DNA of 39,797 bases, taken from assembly GCA_024695445.1 (NCBI GenBank), contig JAILIG010000025.1, positions 1-39,797 of the forward strand, in the 5' to 3' direction. The position numbers and the translations under genes were made by a program. The notes under the pieces were generated by a model that saw nothing but the letters and a program-made list of their open reading frames with translations, searched no databases and was not told the DNA's origin. Source of the DNA: Oscillospiraceae bacterium (GTDB lineage: Bacteria; Bacillota; Clostridia; Oscillospirales; Ruminococcaceae). Below are positions 29,627 through 38,211 of this stretch, in pieces (within the stretch, counting starts at the first letter, position 1; each line of letters starts with the position of its first letter).

Positions 29627-30888
29627 AATCTGTTTTTGATTTTGACAGCAGACTGCTTGATGCGGCTGCACAGGCGGAACAAGACGCCTCCGCGCAGTTC
29701 GCGGCGATTGACGCCGTTTCCCAGCACTGCACGGCAAAGGTGCTGAAGGCGTTTCAGTCGCAGAAGATCTCCGCAGCCTGCTTTGCGGGCGCAAACGGCT
29801 ACGGCTATGACGACATCGGCCGCGACCAGCTTGACAAGGTCTGGGCGGAGGTGTTCCATACGGAGGATGCGCTGGTGCGGCATCATTTTGTCTCCGGAAC
29901 ACACGCACTTTCCACGGCGCTGTTCGGTGTTCTGCGCCCCGGCGACCGGCTTGTCAGCGTGACCGGCTCCCCGTATGACACGCTCGAGGAGGTCATCGGC
30001 ATCCGCGGCAGCGGAAACGGTTCTCTCCGTGATTTCGGCGTACAGTATGGGCAGGTCGATCTGACGGCAGAGGGATTGCCGGATTATGATGCGATCCCCG
30101 AGGCTGTGCGCGGCGCAAGGGTTGTCTACCTGCAGCGCTCCCGCGGTTACTCACTGCGTCCTGCGCTTTCTGTTGCAGCGATCCGCAGCATCGCGGAGCT
30201 CACAAGAAGGGTGAATCCGGACGCGGTCATCATGGTGGACAACTGCTACGGCGAGTTTGTCGATTACGACGAGCCGACCGATGCGGGCGCCGACCTGATT
30301 ATCGGTTCTCTCATCAAGAATCCGGGCGGCGGCATCGCCGAAACCGGCGGCTATATCGCCGGCAGAGCCGCCCTGGTGGAGCAGTGTGCATACCGCCTGA
30401 CCTGTGTCGGAATGGGCAAGGAGGTCGGCTGCTCGCTCAATCAGTGCCGCCAGATGTACCTCGGACTGTTCATGGCGCCGGAGGTGGTGGCAAATGCCCG
30501 GAAAACGGGCGCGTTTGCCGCAGCGCTGTTCACGCGGCTCGGCTTTTCGTGTCTGCCGGAGCCCGGCAGAACGGCCGGCGATATCATTACGGTTCTGAAG
30601 CTGCGCTCTCCGCGTGCGATGGAGGCCTTCTGCGCCGGCATTCAGGCCGGTTCGCCGGTGGATTCCTATGTGACGCCGGAGGCATGGGATATGCCCGGAT
30701 ATGAAAGCCGCGTGATTATGGCGGCGGGAACCTTTACGGGCGGTGCCTCAATTGAGCTGTCGGCCGACGGCCCGATGCGGGAACCGTATGCGGTCTATCT
30801 GCAGGGCGGACTGACCTACGGCAGCGGAAAGCTCGGTGTGCTCACAGCGGCGCAGTCCATGCTGGATGCAGGGCTGCTGACGCTTTGA
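29623..30888 (+). CDS. PLP-dependent enzyme, aluminium-resistance / methionine gamma-lyase-like family
   Basis: 421 residues, typical length for this Cys/Met metabolism PLP family (often annotated 'methionine gamma-lyase family' or 'aluminum resistance protein'). The conserved ANGYGYDDIGRDQLD, HHFVSGTHAL, VMVDNCYGEF-like (IMVDNCYGEF) and the PLP lysine in GSLIKNPGGGIAETGGYI (Lys232) are all present. The reaction is not firmly established for the family; a C-S lyase role is usually assumed. It follows the GNAT gene by 41 bases and is probably in the same transcript. Confidence 0.9.
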   Translation: MKSVFDFDSRLLDAAAQAEQDASAQFAAIDAVSQHCTAKVLKAFQSQKISAACFAGANGYGYDDIGRDQLDKVWAEVFHTEDALVRHHFVSGTHALSTALFGVLRPGDRLVSVTGSPYDTLEEVIGIRGSGNGSLRDFGVQYGQVDLTAEGLPDYDAIPEAVRGARVVYLQRSRGYSLRPALSVAAIRSIAELTRRVNPDAVIMVDNCYGEFVDYDEPTDAGADLIIGSLIKNPGGGIAETGGYIAGRAALVEQCAYRLTCVGMGKEVGCSLNQCRQMYLGLFMAPEVVANARKTGAFAAALFTRLGFSCLPEPGRTAGDIITVLKLRSPRAMEAFCAGIQAGSPVDSYVTPEAWDMPGYESRVIMAAGTFTGGASIELSADGPMREPYAVYLQGGLTYGSGKLGVLTAAQSMLDAGLLTL

Positions 30889-30919
30889 CCATAAACTGTG
30901 AAAAACGGAGGAACGGAAC

Positions 30920-31738
30920 ATGGCAGATCATCGACAGGACAACGGTCTTTCTATGGAGGAGTATTTCAACGAGGGCCTGACGGAAGAACCGGAAATGGCG
31001 AATCCGTTTGAGCCTGTAAAAAAGGAAACGCATCTCGCGGCAAAAAAGCGCAGTCTGTTCCGGAAGTCCGGAGCAAAGGACGGCAAGGCTGATAAAAACC
31101 GTCTGAAGCGCCTCGGCATCGCTGCCGGCGGGATTGCGGCGGTCATTCTGTTTATTTCGCTCGCTGTTTTCTTTGCGCACCGCAGAAACGACGGCGTCCG
31201 CCATACCGAGAAATTTGCCAAGCTGCTCGGCCAGCCGATGGCGACGGCACAGAGCTCCGGCAGTCTGGATGTCAGCGGAAAGTCCGCATACAGCGCCGTG
31301 ACCGGCATGATGCCGGACGGAGCCTATGCGGCTGAGAGCCGCCGGAAGTGCAAGGTCGAGGGTGTCTATTTGCCGGAGTGGAGCATCGTGCTTACGCCGG
31401 ATGCCGAAAAGCTCGGCGCAGTGACCTATTATCACTACGAGCTTCTCGAAGATGATATGCTCGGCAAGAAGCGCAAGTCCTATCTGGATCCGGCGTCGGT
31501 TCCGCAGGGCGGGGATCCCGCACGGACGGAGGATGCGCTCGGACTCGATCCGTACAGCATCAGCTACCGTTCGGACGGCACGCAGGTTCGTACTTATCGT
31601 TACTATTTCGTGGACGGCGAGACAAAGGACTGCACGAGTTATATTATCACGGCGACCTGGAATGCGTCCGGTGTGCTGACGGGAATCAGCGATCAGCGAT
31701 ATGACTATATCGGCAAGATCCTTCAGCCGGAGTCCTGA
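30920..31738 (+). CDS. Single-pass membrane protein with extracytoplasmic domain, unknown function
   Basis: 272 residues. A charged N-terminal cytoplasmic part of about 60 residues (MEEYFNEGLTEEPEMANPFEP, then Lys-rich) precedes one membrane segment at about 66-86. The outer domain of about 185 residues is beta-rich with aromatic clusters (VTYYHYELLEDD, TQVRTYRYYFVDGETKDCTSYIITATW). No family is recognised. CGGAGGAACGG precedes the ATG. It lies 31 bases after the PLP enzyme and just before the pseudokinase gene, which has its own promoter. Confidence 0.7.
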   Translation: MADHRQDNGLSMEEYFNEGLTEEPEMANPFEPVKKETHLAAKKRSLFRKSGAKDGKADKNRLKRLGIAAGGIAAVILFISLAVFFAHRRNDGVRHTEKFAKLLGQPMATAQSSGSLDVSGKSAYSAVTGMMPDGAYAAESRRKCKVEGVYLPEWSIVLTPDAEKLGAVTYYHYELLEDDMLGKKRKSYLDPASVPQGGDPARTEDALGLDPYSISYRSDGTQVRTYRYYFVDGETKDCTSYIITATWNASGVLTGISDQRYDYIGKILQPES

Positions 31739-31844
31739 TGCCGAAAATATTACAGTTCGGTGGACTGTTCCGGTCATTCTGCTGAAAAATCATTACAGAA
31801 TTGCTACAATTTGAAAGCAAAACGGTGTTTCGGGCTTAAAAACA

Positions 31845-31873
31845 TTGACAGCAGACGAAATTCCTGATAAAAT
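31845..31873 (+). promoter_or_regulatory. Sigma-A promoter of the pseudokinase gene
   Basis: TTGACA (31845-31850), 17-base spacer, TAAAAT (31868-31873). The leader is about 80 bases. Confidence 0.75.
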
Positions 31874-31958
31874 GGAACATGAAACAGTATGGAAACGGAT
31901 CTGCAGGGCGGGAGCAACCCGCTAACGGTGTATGCGGATGACGGAAGGAGATACGGCA

Positions 31959-34025
31959 ATGAGTGAACAGAAATTGTGCTACGGCTGCATGGAGCCGCTC
32001 GGCGAGGGAAAGGTGTGTGCCTGCGGATATGACCAGAGCACTCCCGCTGCCGAAAACAGGCTGAAGCCCGGCACGGTTCTGCATGAACGGTACCTGATCG
32101 GTAAGGAGCTTGAATCCAACGGTGAAGGGATCACCTATATTGCATTTGATAAGACAGTCGGCTGCAAGGTGCTGGTACGGGAGTATCTGCCCGCGCAGAT
32201 CTGCAGCCGCGCAGCGGACAGCACGCTGGTCAATGTGGAATATGACCATCTGGCGCAGTACAAGGCGCTGATGGCGGAATATACCGAGCTGAACAAGGCA
32301 CTGGCGCGTCTGCGCAGCCTCAGTCATCTGAATCCGGCGCTGGACCTGATTTCGGAGAACAACACGACCTATGCGGTCTTTGAGTATCTGGAAGGCAGAA
32401 CGCTGCTGGAATACCTCAAGGAAAATGCCGGGGAACTGAGCTGGAATACCGTCCGGCGGATTTTCCCGCCGCTGTTCACATCCCTGAGCCTGCTGCATAA
32501 CGCAGGTGTGCTGCACCGCGGCATCAGCCCGGAGACCATCTATGTCACGGACAAGGGCGAGCTGAAGCTCAGAGGCTTCTGCATCTCGGCTGTCCGCACC
32601 AACGATACGGAGCTGGACGCGGAGCTGTTTGACGGCTACGCTGCGCCGGAGCAGTATTTTGCAGACCGGCAGCAGGGGACATGGACGGATGTTTACGGCA
32701 TCTGTGCGGTGCTGTACCGGATCCTGACCGGCTGCCGCGCAACCGATGCCAATGCCCGGCAGGACTTTGACAACCTGATTCCGCCGAATGACATGAACCC
32801 CCATGTGCCGGAGAAGGTTTCCGACGCGATTATGAAGGGACTGGAGCTCGACGGACAGAAGCGGATCCAGACCGTGACCGATCTGGTGACGCTGCTGTTT
32901 GAGGACATCGGAACCGACGGCGAGGAAAAGGCCAATGCCACGATGCAGTTCCGCCCGTCCGATGCGCAGAACGCAGCGCTCAATGCTGCTGCAAGACGCC
33001 ATGAGGGACACCGTCCGGAGCAGATTCCGCAGCAGCCTGTCCGGAATGTGAAGTCGAAGCCGCAGCAGAAAGAGCCGACGGTTCTGGAGCGCATTCGTGC
33101 GCCGTTCCTGGTGGCAGTTCTGTTCCTGCTGATCGTCGGCATCGTGATCTATGCGTTCATTCAGATCATGAAGTCGCAGAACGGCAATTCCACGCCGGGT
33201 ACGACCGGTACCGGCTGGACCTCGGTCAATGACAATGTGGAGTCCGGCTTGACCTCGGATACAACGCGAGGCCCTGAATACAATGCCTATATGCCCAAGC
33301 TGGTCGGTATGAACTATCCGATTAAGCGGGACGAAATGGCAAGCTTTGTCAATATGGAAGCCGAGTATGTCTTCTCTGAGACCGTTCCGAAGGATCAGAT
33401 TATCTGGCAGGAGATCGAAGAGGGCGCACCGTTTGTCAGCGGCAGCACCGTGAAGGTCAAGGTCAGCCGCGGCACTTCGCTGATCGAGATTCCGGAGTAT
33501 TACGGCTATCGCCTCCAGACTTATCTGGATAAGCTCGAAGAGCTGGGCTTTGCAAAGGGTGTGGAGGATCCTGCGGCCGCGAAGAAGAACCGGAACAACA
33601 GCCGCACAACCGGTACGACAGCGACCACCACAACGACAACCGCTTCTACCACGGTTGATCCGAATGCACCGAAGCGCACGGTTGTTTTCAAGCCGACCGT
33701 GAATTACAAATTCGCAAACGGCAATGTCTGCGGTGTGGATCCGAAGCCCGGCACGAAGATTGATGTGCTGAAGGAATATGAGATTGTTGTGTACTACGCG
33801 AACAATCCTGTAATTACGACGGCATCTTCGACCTCCTCCAAGTGGGGTACCACCGTGACAACGGCATCGGGCGGCGGCGCGTCGTCCGGAAGCTGGTCTG
33901 CCGGCGGAAACAGCGGCTCCACGGCACAGCAGCCCGGTTCCAGTACGACGAAGGCTTCCGTGACCAATACACCGGCGACCTCCGCGACACGCCGTACAAC
34001 GGTGACCACAGCAGCCGGACAGTAA
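31959..34025 (+). CDS. Zinc-ribbon / protein pseudokinase / PASTA membrane protein
   Basis: 688 residues from ATG 31959 (AAGGAG eight bases upstream). Order: a four-Cys ribbon (C7, C10, C20, C22); a Ser/Thr kinase-like domain (about 40-315); a basic linker; one membrane segment (about 382-404); an outer PASTA repeat (about 445-508); a second PASTA-like part split by a Thr-rich run; and a Ser/Thr/Gly tail. All catalytic motifs are changed: the VAIK lysine is Arg74 (VLVREY), HRD is H186-R187-G188, and DFG is G206-F207-C208. The Gly-rich loop is also altered (ESNGEG). It therefore resembles PrkC/Stk1 in layout but should not phosphorylate. It likely senses cell-wall fragments through PASTA and works by binding partners. 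Confidence 0.85.
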   Translation: MSEQKLCYGCMEPLGEGKVCACGYDQSTPAAENRLKPGTVLHERYLIGKELESNGEGITYIAFDKTVGCKVLVREYLPAQICSRAADSTLVNVEYDHLAQYKALMAEYTELNKALARLRSLSHLNPALDLISENNTTYAVFEYLEGRTLLEYLKENAGELSWNTVRRIFPPLFTSLSLLHNAGVLHRGISPETIYVTDKGELKLRGFCISAVRTNDTELDAELFDGYAAPEQYFADRQQGTWTDVYGICAVLYRILTGCRATDANARQDFDNLIPPNDMNPHVPEKVSDAIMKGLELDGQKRIQTVTDLVTLLFEDIGTDGEEKANATMQFRPSDAQNAALNAAARRHEGHRPEQIPQQPVRNVKSKPQQKEPTVLERIRAPFLVAVLFLLIVGIVIYAFIQIMKSQNGNSTPGTTGTGWTSVNDNVESGLTSDTTRGPEYNAYMPKLVGMNYPIKRDEMASFVNMEAEYVFSETVPKDQIIWQEIEEGAPFVSGSTVKVKVSRGTSLIEIPEYYGYRLQTYLDKLEELGFAKGVEDPAAAKKNRNNSRTTGTTATTTTTTASTTVDPNAPKRTVVFKPTVNYKFANGNVCGVDPKPGTKIDVLKEYEIVVYYANNPVITTASSTSSKWGTTVTTASGGGASSGSWSAGGNSGSTAQQPGSSTTKASVTNTPATSATRRTTVTTAAGQ

Positions 34026-34049
34026 CCGGCACAATCCGAACAACAACAA

Positions 34050-34098
34050 AGCACCGTCCCTTCTGCATGAGACAGAAGGGACGGTGCTGTTTTTTTTT
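34050..34098 (+). terminator. Very strong terminator after the pseudokinase gene
   Basis: A perfect 16-bp stem (34050-34065 with 34073-34088) is followed by TG and a run of nine or more T. Confidence 0.92.
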
Positions 34099-34104
34099 GA
34101 ACGG

Positions 34105-34968
34105 TCAGGCTTTTTCCGCGGAATGAACGGTGACCTGCGGAAACGGGATTTCGATTCCGGCATCGCCGAGCGCCTGCTTGGCAAGCTCCAGCGCAGTCGG
34201 GGCGCCGAGGAAATAATCAGTTCGCTTAACCCAGAAATTGAAGGAAAGCACCACGCCGCTGTCCGCAAGCGACTGTACGGTGACAGTCGGGGCGGGATCC
34301 TTCAACAGAATACTGCACTGTCCCGCCGCGGCGAGCAGCACATCGCGTGCCTGCTGCAGGTCGGTGCTGTATGCAACCGAGACAGGGACGCTGATTTTCA
34401 GCGTGCTCCGGCGTGAGAGATTGACGACCGCGCCGGAGGACACCGTACTGTTCGGCAGATAGATGCTGCGGTTGTCGCGGGTGCGCAGCTCTGTATAGAG
34501 CGTCGTGACGGATTCCACATAGCCCTCATTGCTGCCGGAGATGATATAGTCGCCGGCCTGAAAGGGCTTTGCAAACAGCAGGATGAACCCGCCCGCGAGA
34601 TTGGACAGCGCATTTTGCAGCGCCAGACCGACCGTTACGCCGGCGGTTCCGACCAGCGTGACAATCGACGCGGTCGGCACACCGAGAATGGACAGACAGA
34701 TGACCGTCAGAATGACATAAAAGAGGATGCGCGTCAGCGAAATGCCGAAGCCGGACGCGGTCTTGTCGATCTTCGGGCGGCGCGGTGTGCGGGACATCAG
34801 CTTGCCGACGATTTTTCCGAGCAGACGCGCAAACAGGATGCCGAGCAGGAATACGATGACCGCAATCAGCAGCGTCGGAAGATAGTTCCAGAGCTTTTCG
34901 CCGAGCTGCGCAAGAAAACCGGTTGTTTTCCGTATGGTTTCGGCTCCGGATCCGAGCTGTTCAGGCAT
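34105..34968 (-). CDS. mscS: MscS family small-conductance mechanosensitive channel
   Basis: 287 residues, the size of E. coli MscS. Three membrane segments lie in the first 130 residues; the third contains the pore helix VGTAGVTVGLALQNALSNLAGG, followed by FAKPFQAGDYI of the beta domain. It releases solutes on sudden osmotic downshift. ATG 34968 with GGGAG upstream is the start. It overlaps the end of the metallophosphoesterase gene by eight bases, so the two share a transcript from the promoter at 35699-35727. Confidence 0.92.
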   Translation of the reverse strand: MPEQLGSGAETIRKTTGFLAQLGEKLWNYLPTLLIAVIVFLLGILFARLLGKIVGKLMSRTPRRPKIDKTASGFGISLTRILFYVILTVICLSILGVPTASIVTLVGTAGVTVGLALQNALSNLAGGFILLFAKPFQAGDYIISGSNEGYVESVTTLYTELRTRDNRSIYLPNSTVSSGAVVNLSRRSTLKISVPVSVAYSTDLQQARDVLLAAAGQCSILLKDPAPTVTVQSLADSGVVLSFNFWVKRTDYFLGAPTALELAKQALGDAGIEIPFPQVTVHSAEKA

Positions 34969-35668
34969 TGGCTTTCGCTCCCTTCCCGCCGCGCTCTTTC
35001 CGGGTATCGTTGAGCGCGTAGATGTCGTCAAATACAGCGTAGTATTTCACGGGGACATAGCGGTTCAGGTGACATTTTCCGAAATACCACTGATGGAAGT
35101 CACAGATCTGCGTCAGGTCCTCAAAGAATGCATGAACCTCAAGGCGCTGTCTGGTGTCGATGCGCAGGCAGTCCTTCAGCGAAGCCGGCGGCTCGTGCGT
35201 GATGATATAGTCAACGGCATTGCCGTGCTGTTCCAGACGCTTGGCGCCCTCGACGATTTCCTGATAGGTCGGCTGCTCGCGTTCCCACCAGTTCTCGGCG
35301 GTCCGGTATTCAAAATCCTGGCTGTGGCCGCCGCCGAAGGTGAAAAAGGTTTTTCCGCAGATGGTATAGATCTGTCCCCGCATCAGGTGCACAAGGTTCG
35401 GTGCGATGACTCTTGCCGTGCCGCCGTTCCATTCCGTTGTCGGGAAGCTTTCCAGCAGATCAAAATTTTCGTGGCATCCGTCTACGAATGCAACGGTATA
35501 TTTCAGACCGGTGAGCTTTCGGCGCAGCTTCTGTTCCGCCTTGGAATCATCCCAGAAGAAGCCAAAATCGCCGCAGACGATCAGGACATCCTCCTCGTTG
35601 GCACGCTTCAGCGCGGGATGCTGAAACCGCGAAAAATCGCCATGCGTGTCTCCGGTGACATAGACCAT
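34961..35668 (-). CDS. Calcineurin-type metallophosphoesterase
   Basis: 235 residues. The metal motifs are TGDTHGD, CGDFGFFWDD, a third motif DGCHENF and, further on, THEPP and a final H in FGKCHLN. The third motif is normally GNH(D/E); here the Asn is replaced by Cys, which would change metal binding. AAGGAG precedes ATG 35668. The substrate is unknown. It heads a two-gene operon with mscS. Confidence 0.85.
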   Translation of the reverse strand: MVYVTGDTHGDFSRFQHPALKRANEEDVLIVCGDFGFFWDDSKAEQKLRRKLTGLKYTVAFVDGCHENFDLLESFPTTEWNGGTARVIAPNLVHLMRGQIYTICGKTFFTFGGGHSQDFEYRTAENWWEREQPTYQEIVEGAKRLEQHGNAVDYIITHEPPASLKDCLRIDTRQRLEVHAFFEDLTQICDFHQWYFGKCHLNRYVPVKYYAVFDDIYALNDTRKERGGKGAKANA

Positions 35669-35698
35669 AAATTCACTCTCCTTTGCAGTGCTGTCCTT

Positions 35699-35727
35699 AT
35701 TATATCACATAAGCCGCGAAAGTGCAA
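35699..35727 (-). promoter_or_regulatory. Sigma-A promoter of the phosphoesterase-mscS operon
   Basis: Minus strand TTGCAC (35722-35727), 17-base spacer, TATAAT (35699-35704). Confidence 0.8.
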
Positions 35728-35734
35728 GCGGCAC

Positions 35735-35775
35735 AGAAAAAAGCACACGGAAGCATTCAGCGCGCCTCCGTGTAC
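35735..35775 (-). terminator. Terminator of the asparagine synthetase operon
   Basis: Minus strand ACACGGA (35767-35773) pairs with TCCGTGT (35745-35751), then GC and six T. It lies just before the promoter of the next operon. Confidence 0.75.
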
Positions 35776-35782
35776 GGTTTCG

Positions 35783-35953
35783 TTACTGTTTTCCGGCGAT
35801 TTTGTATTCGTCGCCGTCGCGGTAATAGGGACAGTGCGCACGGGTGTCCTGCATATAGCGCGCATAGTCATCCTCATCGAGATTCATGGTGCAGACATAG
35901 CAGTCCCATTCCTCATCGTATTCGTTATAAGCACAGGTGTCACATTCAGTCAT
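35783..35953 (-). CDS. Small Cys-containing protein of the DUF6472 type
   Basis: 56 residues: MTECDTCAYNEYDEEWDCYV, then CTMNLDEDDYARYMQDTRAHCPYYRDGDEYKIAGKQ. The CxxC near the start, the YDEEW-C-x-x-x-x-NLDEDD core and the end CPYYxxGDEYKIxxKQ match a small conserved clostridial family I know as DUF6472, function unknown. AGGAACAGCA precedes ATG 35953. It overlaps the upstream membrane-protein gene by eight bases and is the last gene of the asparagine synthetase operon. Five Cys suggest metal binding. Confidence 0.82.
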   Translation of the reverse strand: MTECDTCAYNEYDEEWDCYVCTMNLDEDDYARYMQDTRAHCPYYRDGDEYKIAGKQ

Positions 35954-36245
35954 TGCTGTTCCTCATGATATATCTGGCGAGCCAGATTGCAAAAATCAGC
36001 GCTGCGATCAGGACGATCAGGCAGACGGTGTTGCCGAAGATCAGCCCGCAGATGCCGGCCGCAACGGGCGCCCAGCCCAGAATGGCAATCAGGGCGGCGA
36101 ATTGCCGGGCATATCTTTTCTTATCGCGTATTTTGGACGAGTGTGTGCGCGGAATCACTTCAAAGCCGCACAGTGCAACCAGTCCGGCGTACAGCAGCAT
36201 CGCGCCGCCGAATACCAGCAGCATAATCGGAAATACAGTCTCCAT
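35946..36245 (-). CDS. Small membrane protein with three hydrophobic segments
   Basis: 99 residues from ATG 36245 (GGAGG eight bases upstream). Hydrophobic segments lie at about 4-24, 48-68 and 70-92; the loop between the first two is basic (RTHSSKIRDKKRYARQ). The layout recalls DUF3784-like small membrane proteins of Firmicutes, but the match is not firm. It lies 35 bases after the asparagine synthetase-like gene and overlaps the DUF6472-type gene, so all three are co-transcribed. Confidence 0.7.
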   Translation of the reverse strand: METVFPIMLLVFGGAMLLYAGLVALCGFEVIPRTHSSKIRDKKRYARQFAALIAILGWAPVAAGICGLIFGNTVCLIVLIAALIFAIWLARYIMRNSND

Positions 36246-36280
36246 ATGCGCTTCCTCCATTTCAGAACTTCCAGAGCCGT

Positions 36281-37819
36281 TCAGCGTTTGACAAAATATT
36301 CCTCGTACCACACCAGGAAGGTGTAGATTGTCCAGATCTTGCGCCAGAGGTCGGAGTTGCCACCGACATATTCGTCGTAGATCGCTCTGATCTCCTCCGG
36401 CCTGAAGAATTCGGCGCAGATGCTGCTGAAGAGCAGTCTGCGGACATCGCCGTTATACTGTTCGTCGGCGAGCCAGATGCGGATCGGAACGATGAAGCCG
36501 AGCTTTTTGCGGAAGGCGATTTCCTCCGGCAGCACCTTTGCGGCAGCCGTGCGGAACGCCACCTTGTTCTGCTCCGCATTGACCTTGTATTCCGGCGGCA
36601 TGGCCGCTGCGATCGAGAAAACGGTGAGGTCCGTCAGCGGCATCCGGATCTCAAGTCCGGCGGCCGTGCTCATCTTATCGACATTGAGATAGATGTCACC
36701 TTCGAGCCAGAGCCGGATATCGACATCGGACATCACAGTCAGGGGATCGAGCCCTTCATCCTCCTGATAGATGTACTCCACGAGCCTGATCGGCAGGACA
36801 TCGGGGTTATAGGTGCGGAGGATGCGCTGCTTTTCCTCCTCCTTCATGATATTGGTGTTGCCGACATAGAAGGTTTTGAGATTGTCGCCGTAGCGTTCCG
36901 CGTTGCGGTACATATTGTATCCGCCGAAGAATTCATCGGCGCCCTCACCGGAATAGCAGAGCTTTGTGTGCTGCGCGGTCGCCTTGCAGCCGAGTGCGAA
37001 AACGATGGCGGAAGCATCGCCGAGCGGCTGCTCCATGCCGTACATGACCTCCGGGACGACTGCAAAATACTGCTCCGGCGTGATCTTTGCGACGGAATGC
37101 TCCACACCGAGCAGACTGGCGGTTTCCGCCGCAATGCGGGATTCGTCAAAGCGTTCCTCGTCATAGCCGCAGGAGTCTGCGCGCTTAGCGTCGGACATTG
37201 CCAGCACATAGGAGGAGTCCACGCCGCCGGAGAGGAAGGATTCCGCAGTTTCGTCGTCGGTTTTGATTTCCTGCATGGCCTGCTGAACGGTCTTGTGGAT
37301 CTCGTCTGCGAAGTCCTCCAGCGAACGGCTGCGGTCGGGGCGGAATTCCGGCTTCCAGTAGCGTCTGACCGTCAGGCTGCCGTCCCTCCAGACGAGATAA
37401 TGGCCGGGCATGAGCTTTTTGACTCCGCGGAAGAAGGTATCCTCACCGCCGACATAGGTCAGAGAGAGATAGATCTGCAGCATATCGCGGTTCAGTTCTT
37501 TGACGAAGCCGTCCTGTCCGAGAATGTCGCGGATCATCGTGCCGCAGAGCAGCCGGCCGTCCGCTGTCTGATAGTAGTAAAACGGCTTGGTGCCGAACTG
37601 ATCGCGGAAGCAGGTGAGTGTTCCGGTTTCCGTGTCAAGGAGTGCGCAGGCGAACATTCCGCGGAGACAGTTCGGCAGGTCCGTGCCGACGGCTGCAAAG
37701 CCTTTTTTCAGGATTTCCGCTTCCCGTTCTGCTCTGGGCAGTTTGGGATCTACCTCAAATTTTTTGCAGAGCTCTGCCCAGTTGCGGATATGTCCGCGGT
37801 ATGTTTTCAGTTCAATCAT
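36281..37819 (-). CDS. Asparagine synthetase-like protein lacking the glutaminase N-terminus
   Basis: 512 residues from ATG 37819 (GAGGTG upstream). The synthetase domain is intact: PP-loop SGGVDSS (197-203), CYSGEGADEFFGGY and LEIRMPLTDL. The N-terminal glutamine-hydrolysing domain is cut short. It begins about where AsnB residue 70 would be, so the Cys nucleophile after the initiator Met is absent, and only its later part (LRGMFACALLDTETGTL, FRDQFGTKPFYY) remains. Upstream DNA is AT-rich and non-coding, so this is not a sequencing frameshift. It may use free ammonia or another amine, or modify something other than aspartate. Its own consensus promoter and operon with two small proteins suggest a dedicated role. 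Confidence 0.82.
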   Translation of the reverse strand: MIELKTYRGHIRNWAELCKKFEVDPKLPRAEREAEILKKGFAAVGTDLPNCLRGMFACALLDTETGTLTCFRDQFGTKPFYYYQTADGRLLCGTMIRDILGQDGFVKELNRDMLQIYLSLTYVGGEDTFFRGVKKLMPGHYLVWRDGSLTVRRYWKPEFRPDRSRSLEDFADEIHKTVQQAMQEIKTDDETAESFLSGGVDSSYVLAMSDAKRADSCGYDEERFDESRIAAETASLLGVEHSVAKITPEQYFAVVPEVMYGMEQPLGDASAIVFALGCKATAQHTKLCYSGEGADEFFGGYNMYRNAERYGDNLKTFYVGNTNIMKEEEKQRILRTYNPDVLPIRLVEYIYQEDEGLDPLTVMSDVDIRLWLEGDIYLNVDKMSTAAGLEIRMPLTDLTVFSIAAAMPPEYKVNAEQNKVAFRTAAAKVLPEEIAFRKKLGFIVPIRIWLADEQYNGDVRRLLFSSICAEFFRPEEIRAIYDEYVGGNSDLWRKIWTIYTFLVWYEEYFVKR

Positions 37820-37888
37820 TCCAGTACACCTCATTCATGGATTCTGCACGATATACATATGCGCAGAAAACGGTCAGTATGCGGTATC

Positions 37889-37917
37889 ATTATAGCATAT
37901 CTCCGGCAAATCGTCAA
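37889..37917 (-). promoter_or_regulatory. Sigma-A promoter of the asparagine synthetase-like operon
   Basis: Minus strand TTGACG (37912-37917), 17-base spacer, TATAAT (37889-37894). The leader is about 60 bases. Confidence 0.8.
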
Positions 37918-38121
37918 GGGAACCCGAGTATACGATGTGTAATAATCTTGTTTTCGTTTACAGATTTTTCCGTCCCGAAAAAGCAAAAACAATTTGATGA
38001 CCGAAACAAAAAAACAATTTTTGATTTGTTTCATATTGCGAATTAAAACAGATTGGCTTTCATTCCAAATAAAGGTGATGATTTCTGTGAAATATACCAA
38101 ATTAAAAGTGGGCATTCCTTG

Positions 38122-38152
38122 AAATATTCAAAATTCGTTCATAAAATATTCA
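38122..38152. repeat. Two 9-bp direct repeats with 22-bp period before the cellulase promoter
   Basis: AAATATTCA at 38122-38130 and 38144-38152, start-to-start 22 bases with a 13-base gap. They lie about 34 bases before the second TATAAT. Paired 9-bp direct repeats about two helical turns apart are the layout of LytTR-type activator sites, though the sequence is not the LytTR consensus. Confidence 0.5.
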
Positions 38153-38211
38153 CCTCATGTCTATATAATACTATCTGTTTTCAGCTATAATAAAAGTGTC
38201 GGACTGCCGGC

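Noticed and set aside
33600..33660. ACC/ACA-rich run resembling a microsatellite
   Set aside because: It encodes the Thr-rich linker of the PASTA protein, a common low-complexity linker.
31836..34268. An open frame of about 810 codons on the minus strand opposite the pseudokinase gene
   Set aside because: Its product is Arg/Cys/His-rich with no recognisable domain, no ribosome site and it crosses a strong terminator. It is an antisense shadow of the GC-rich coding strand.
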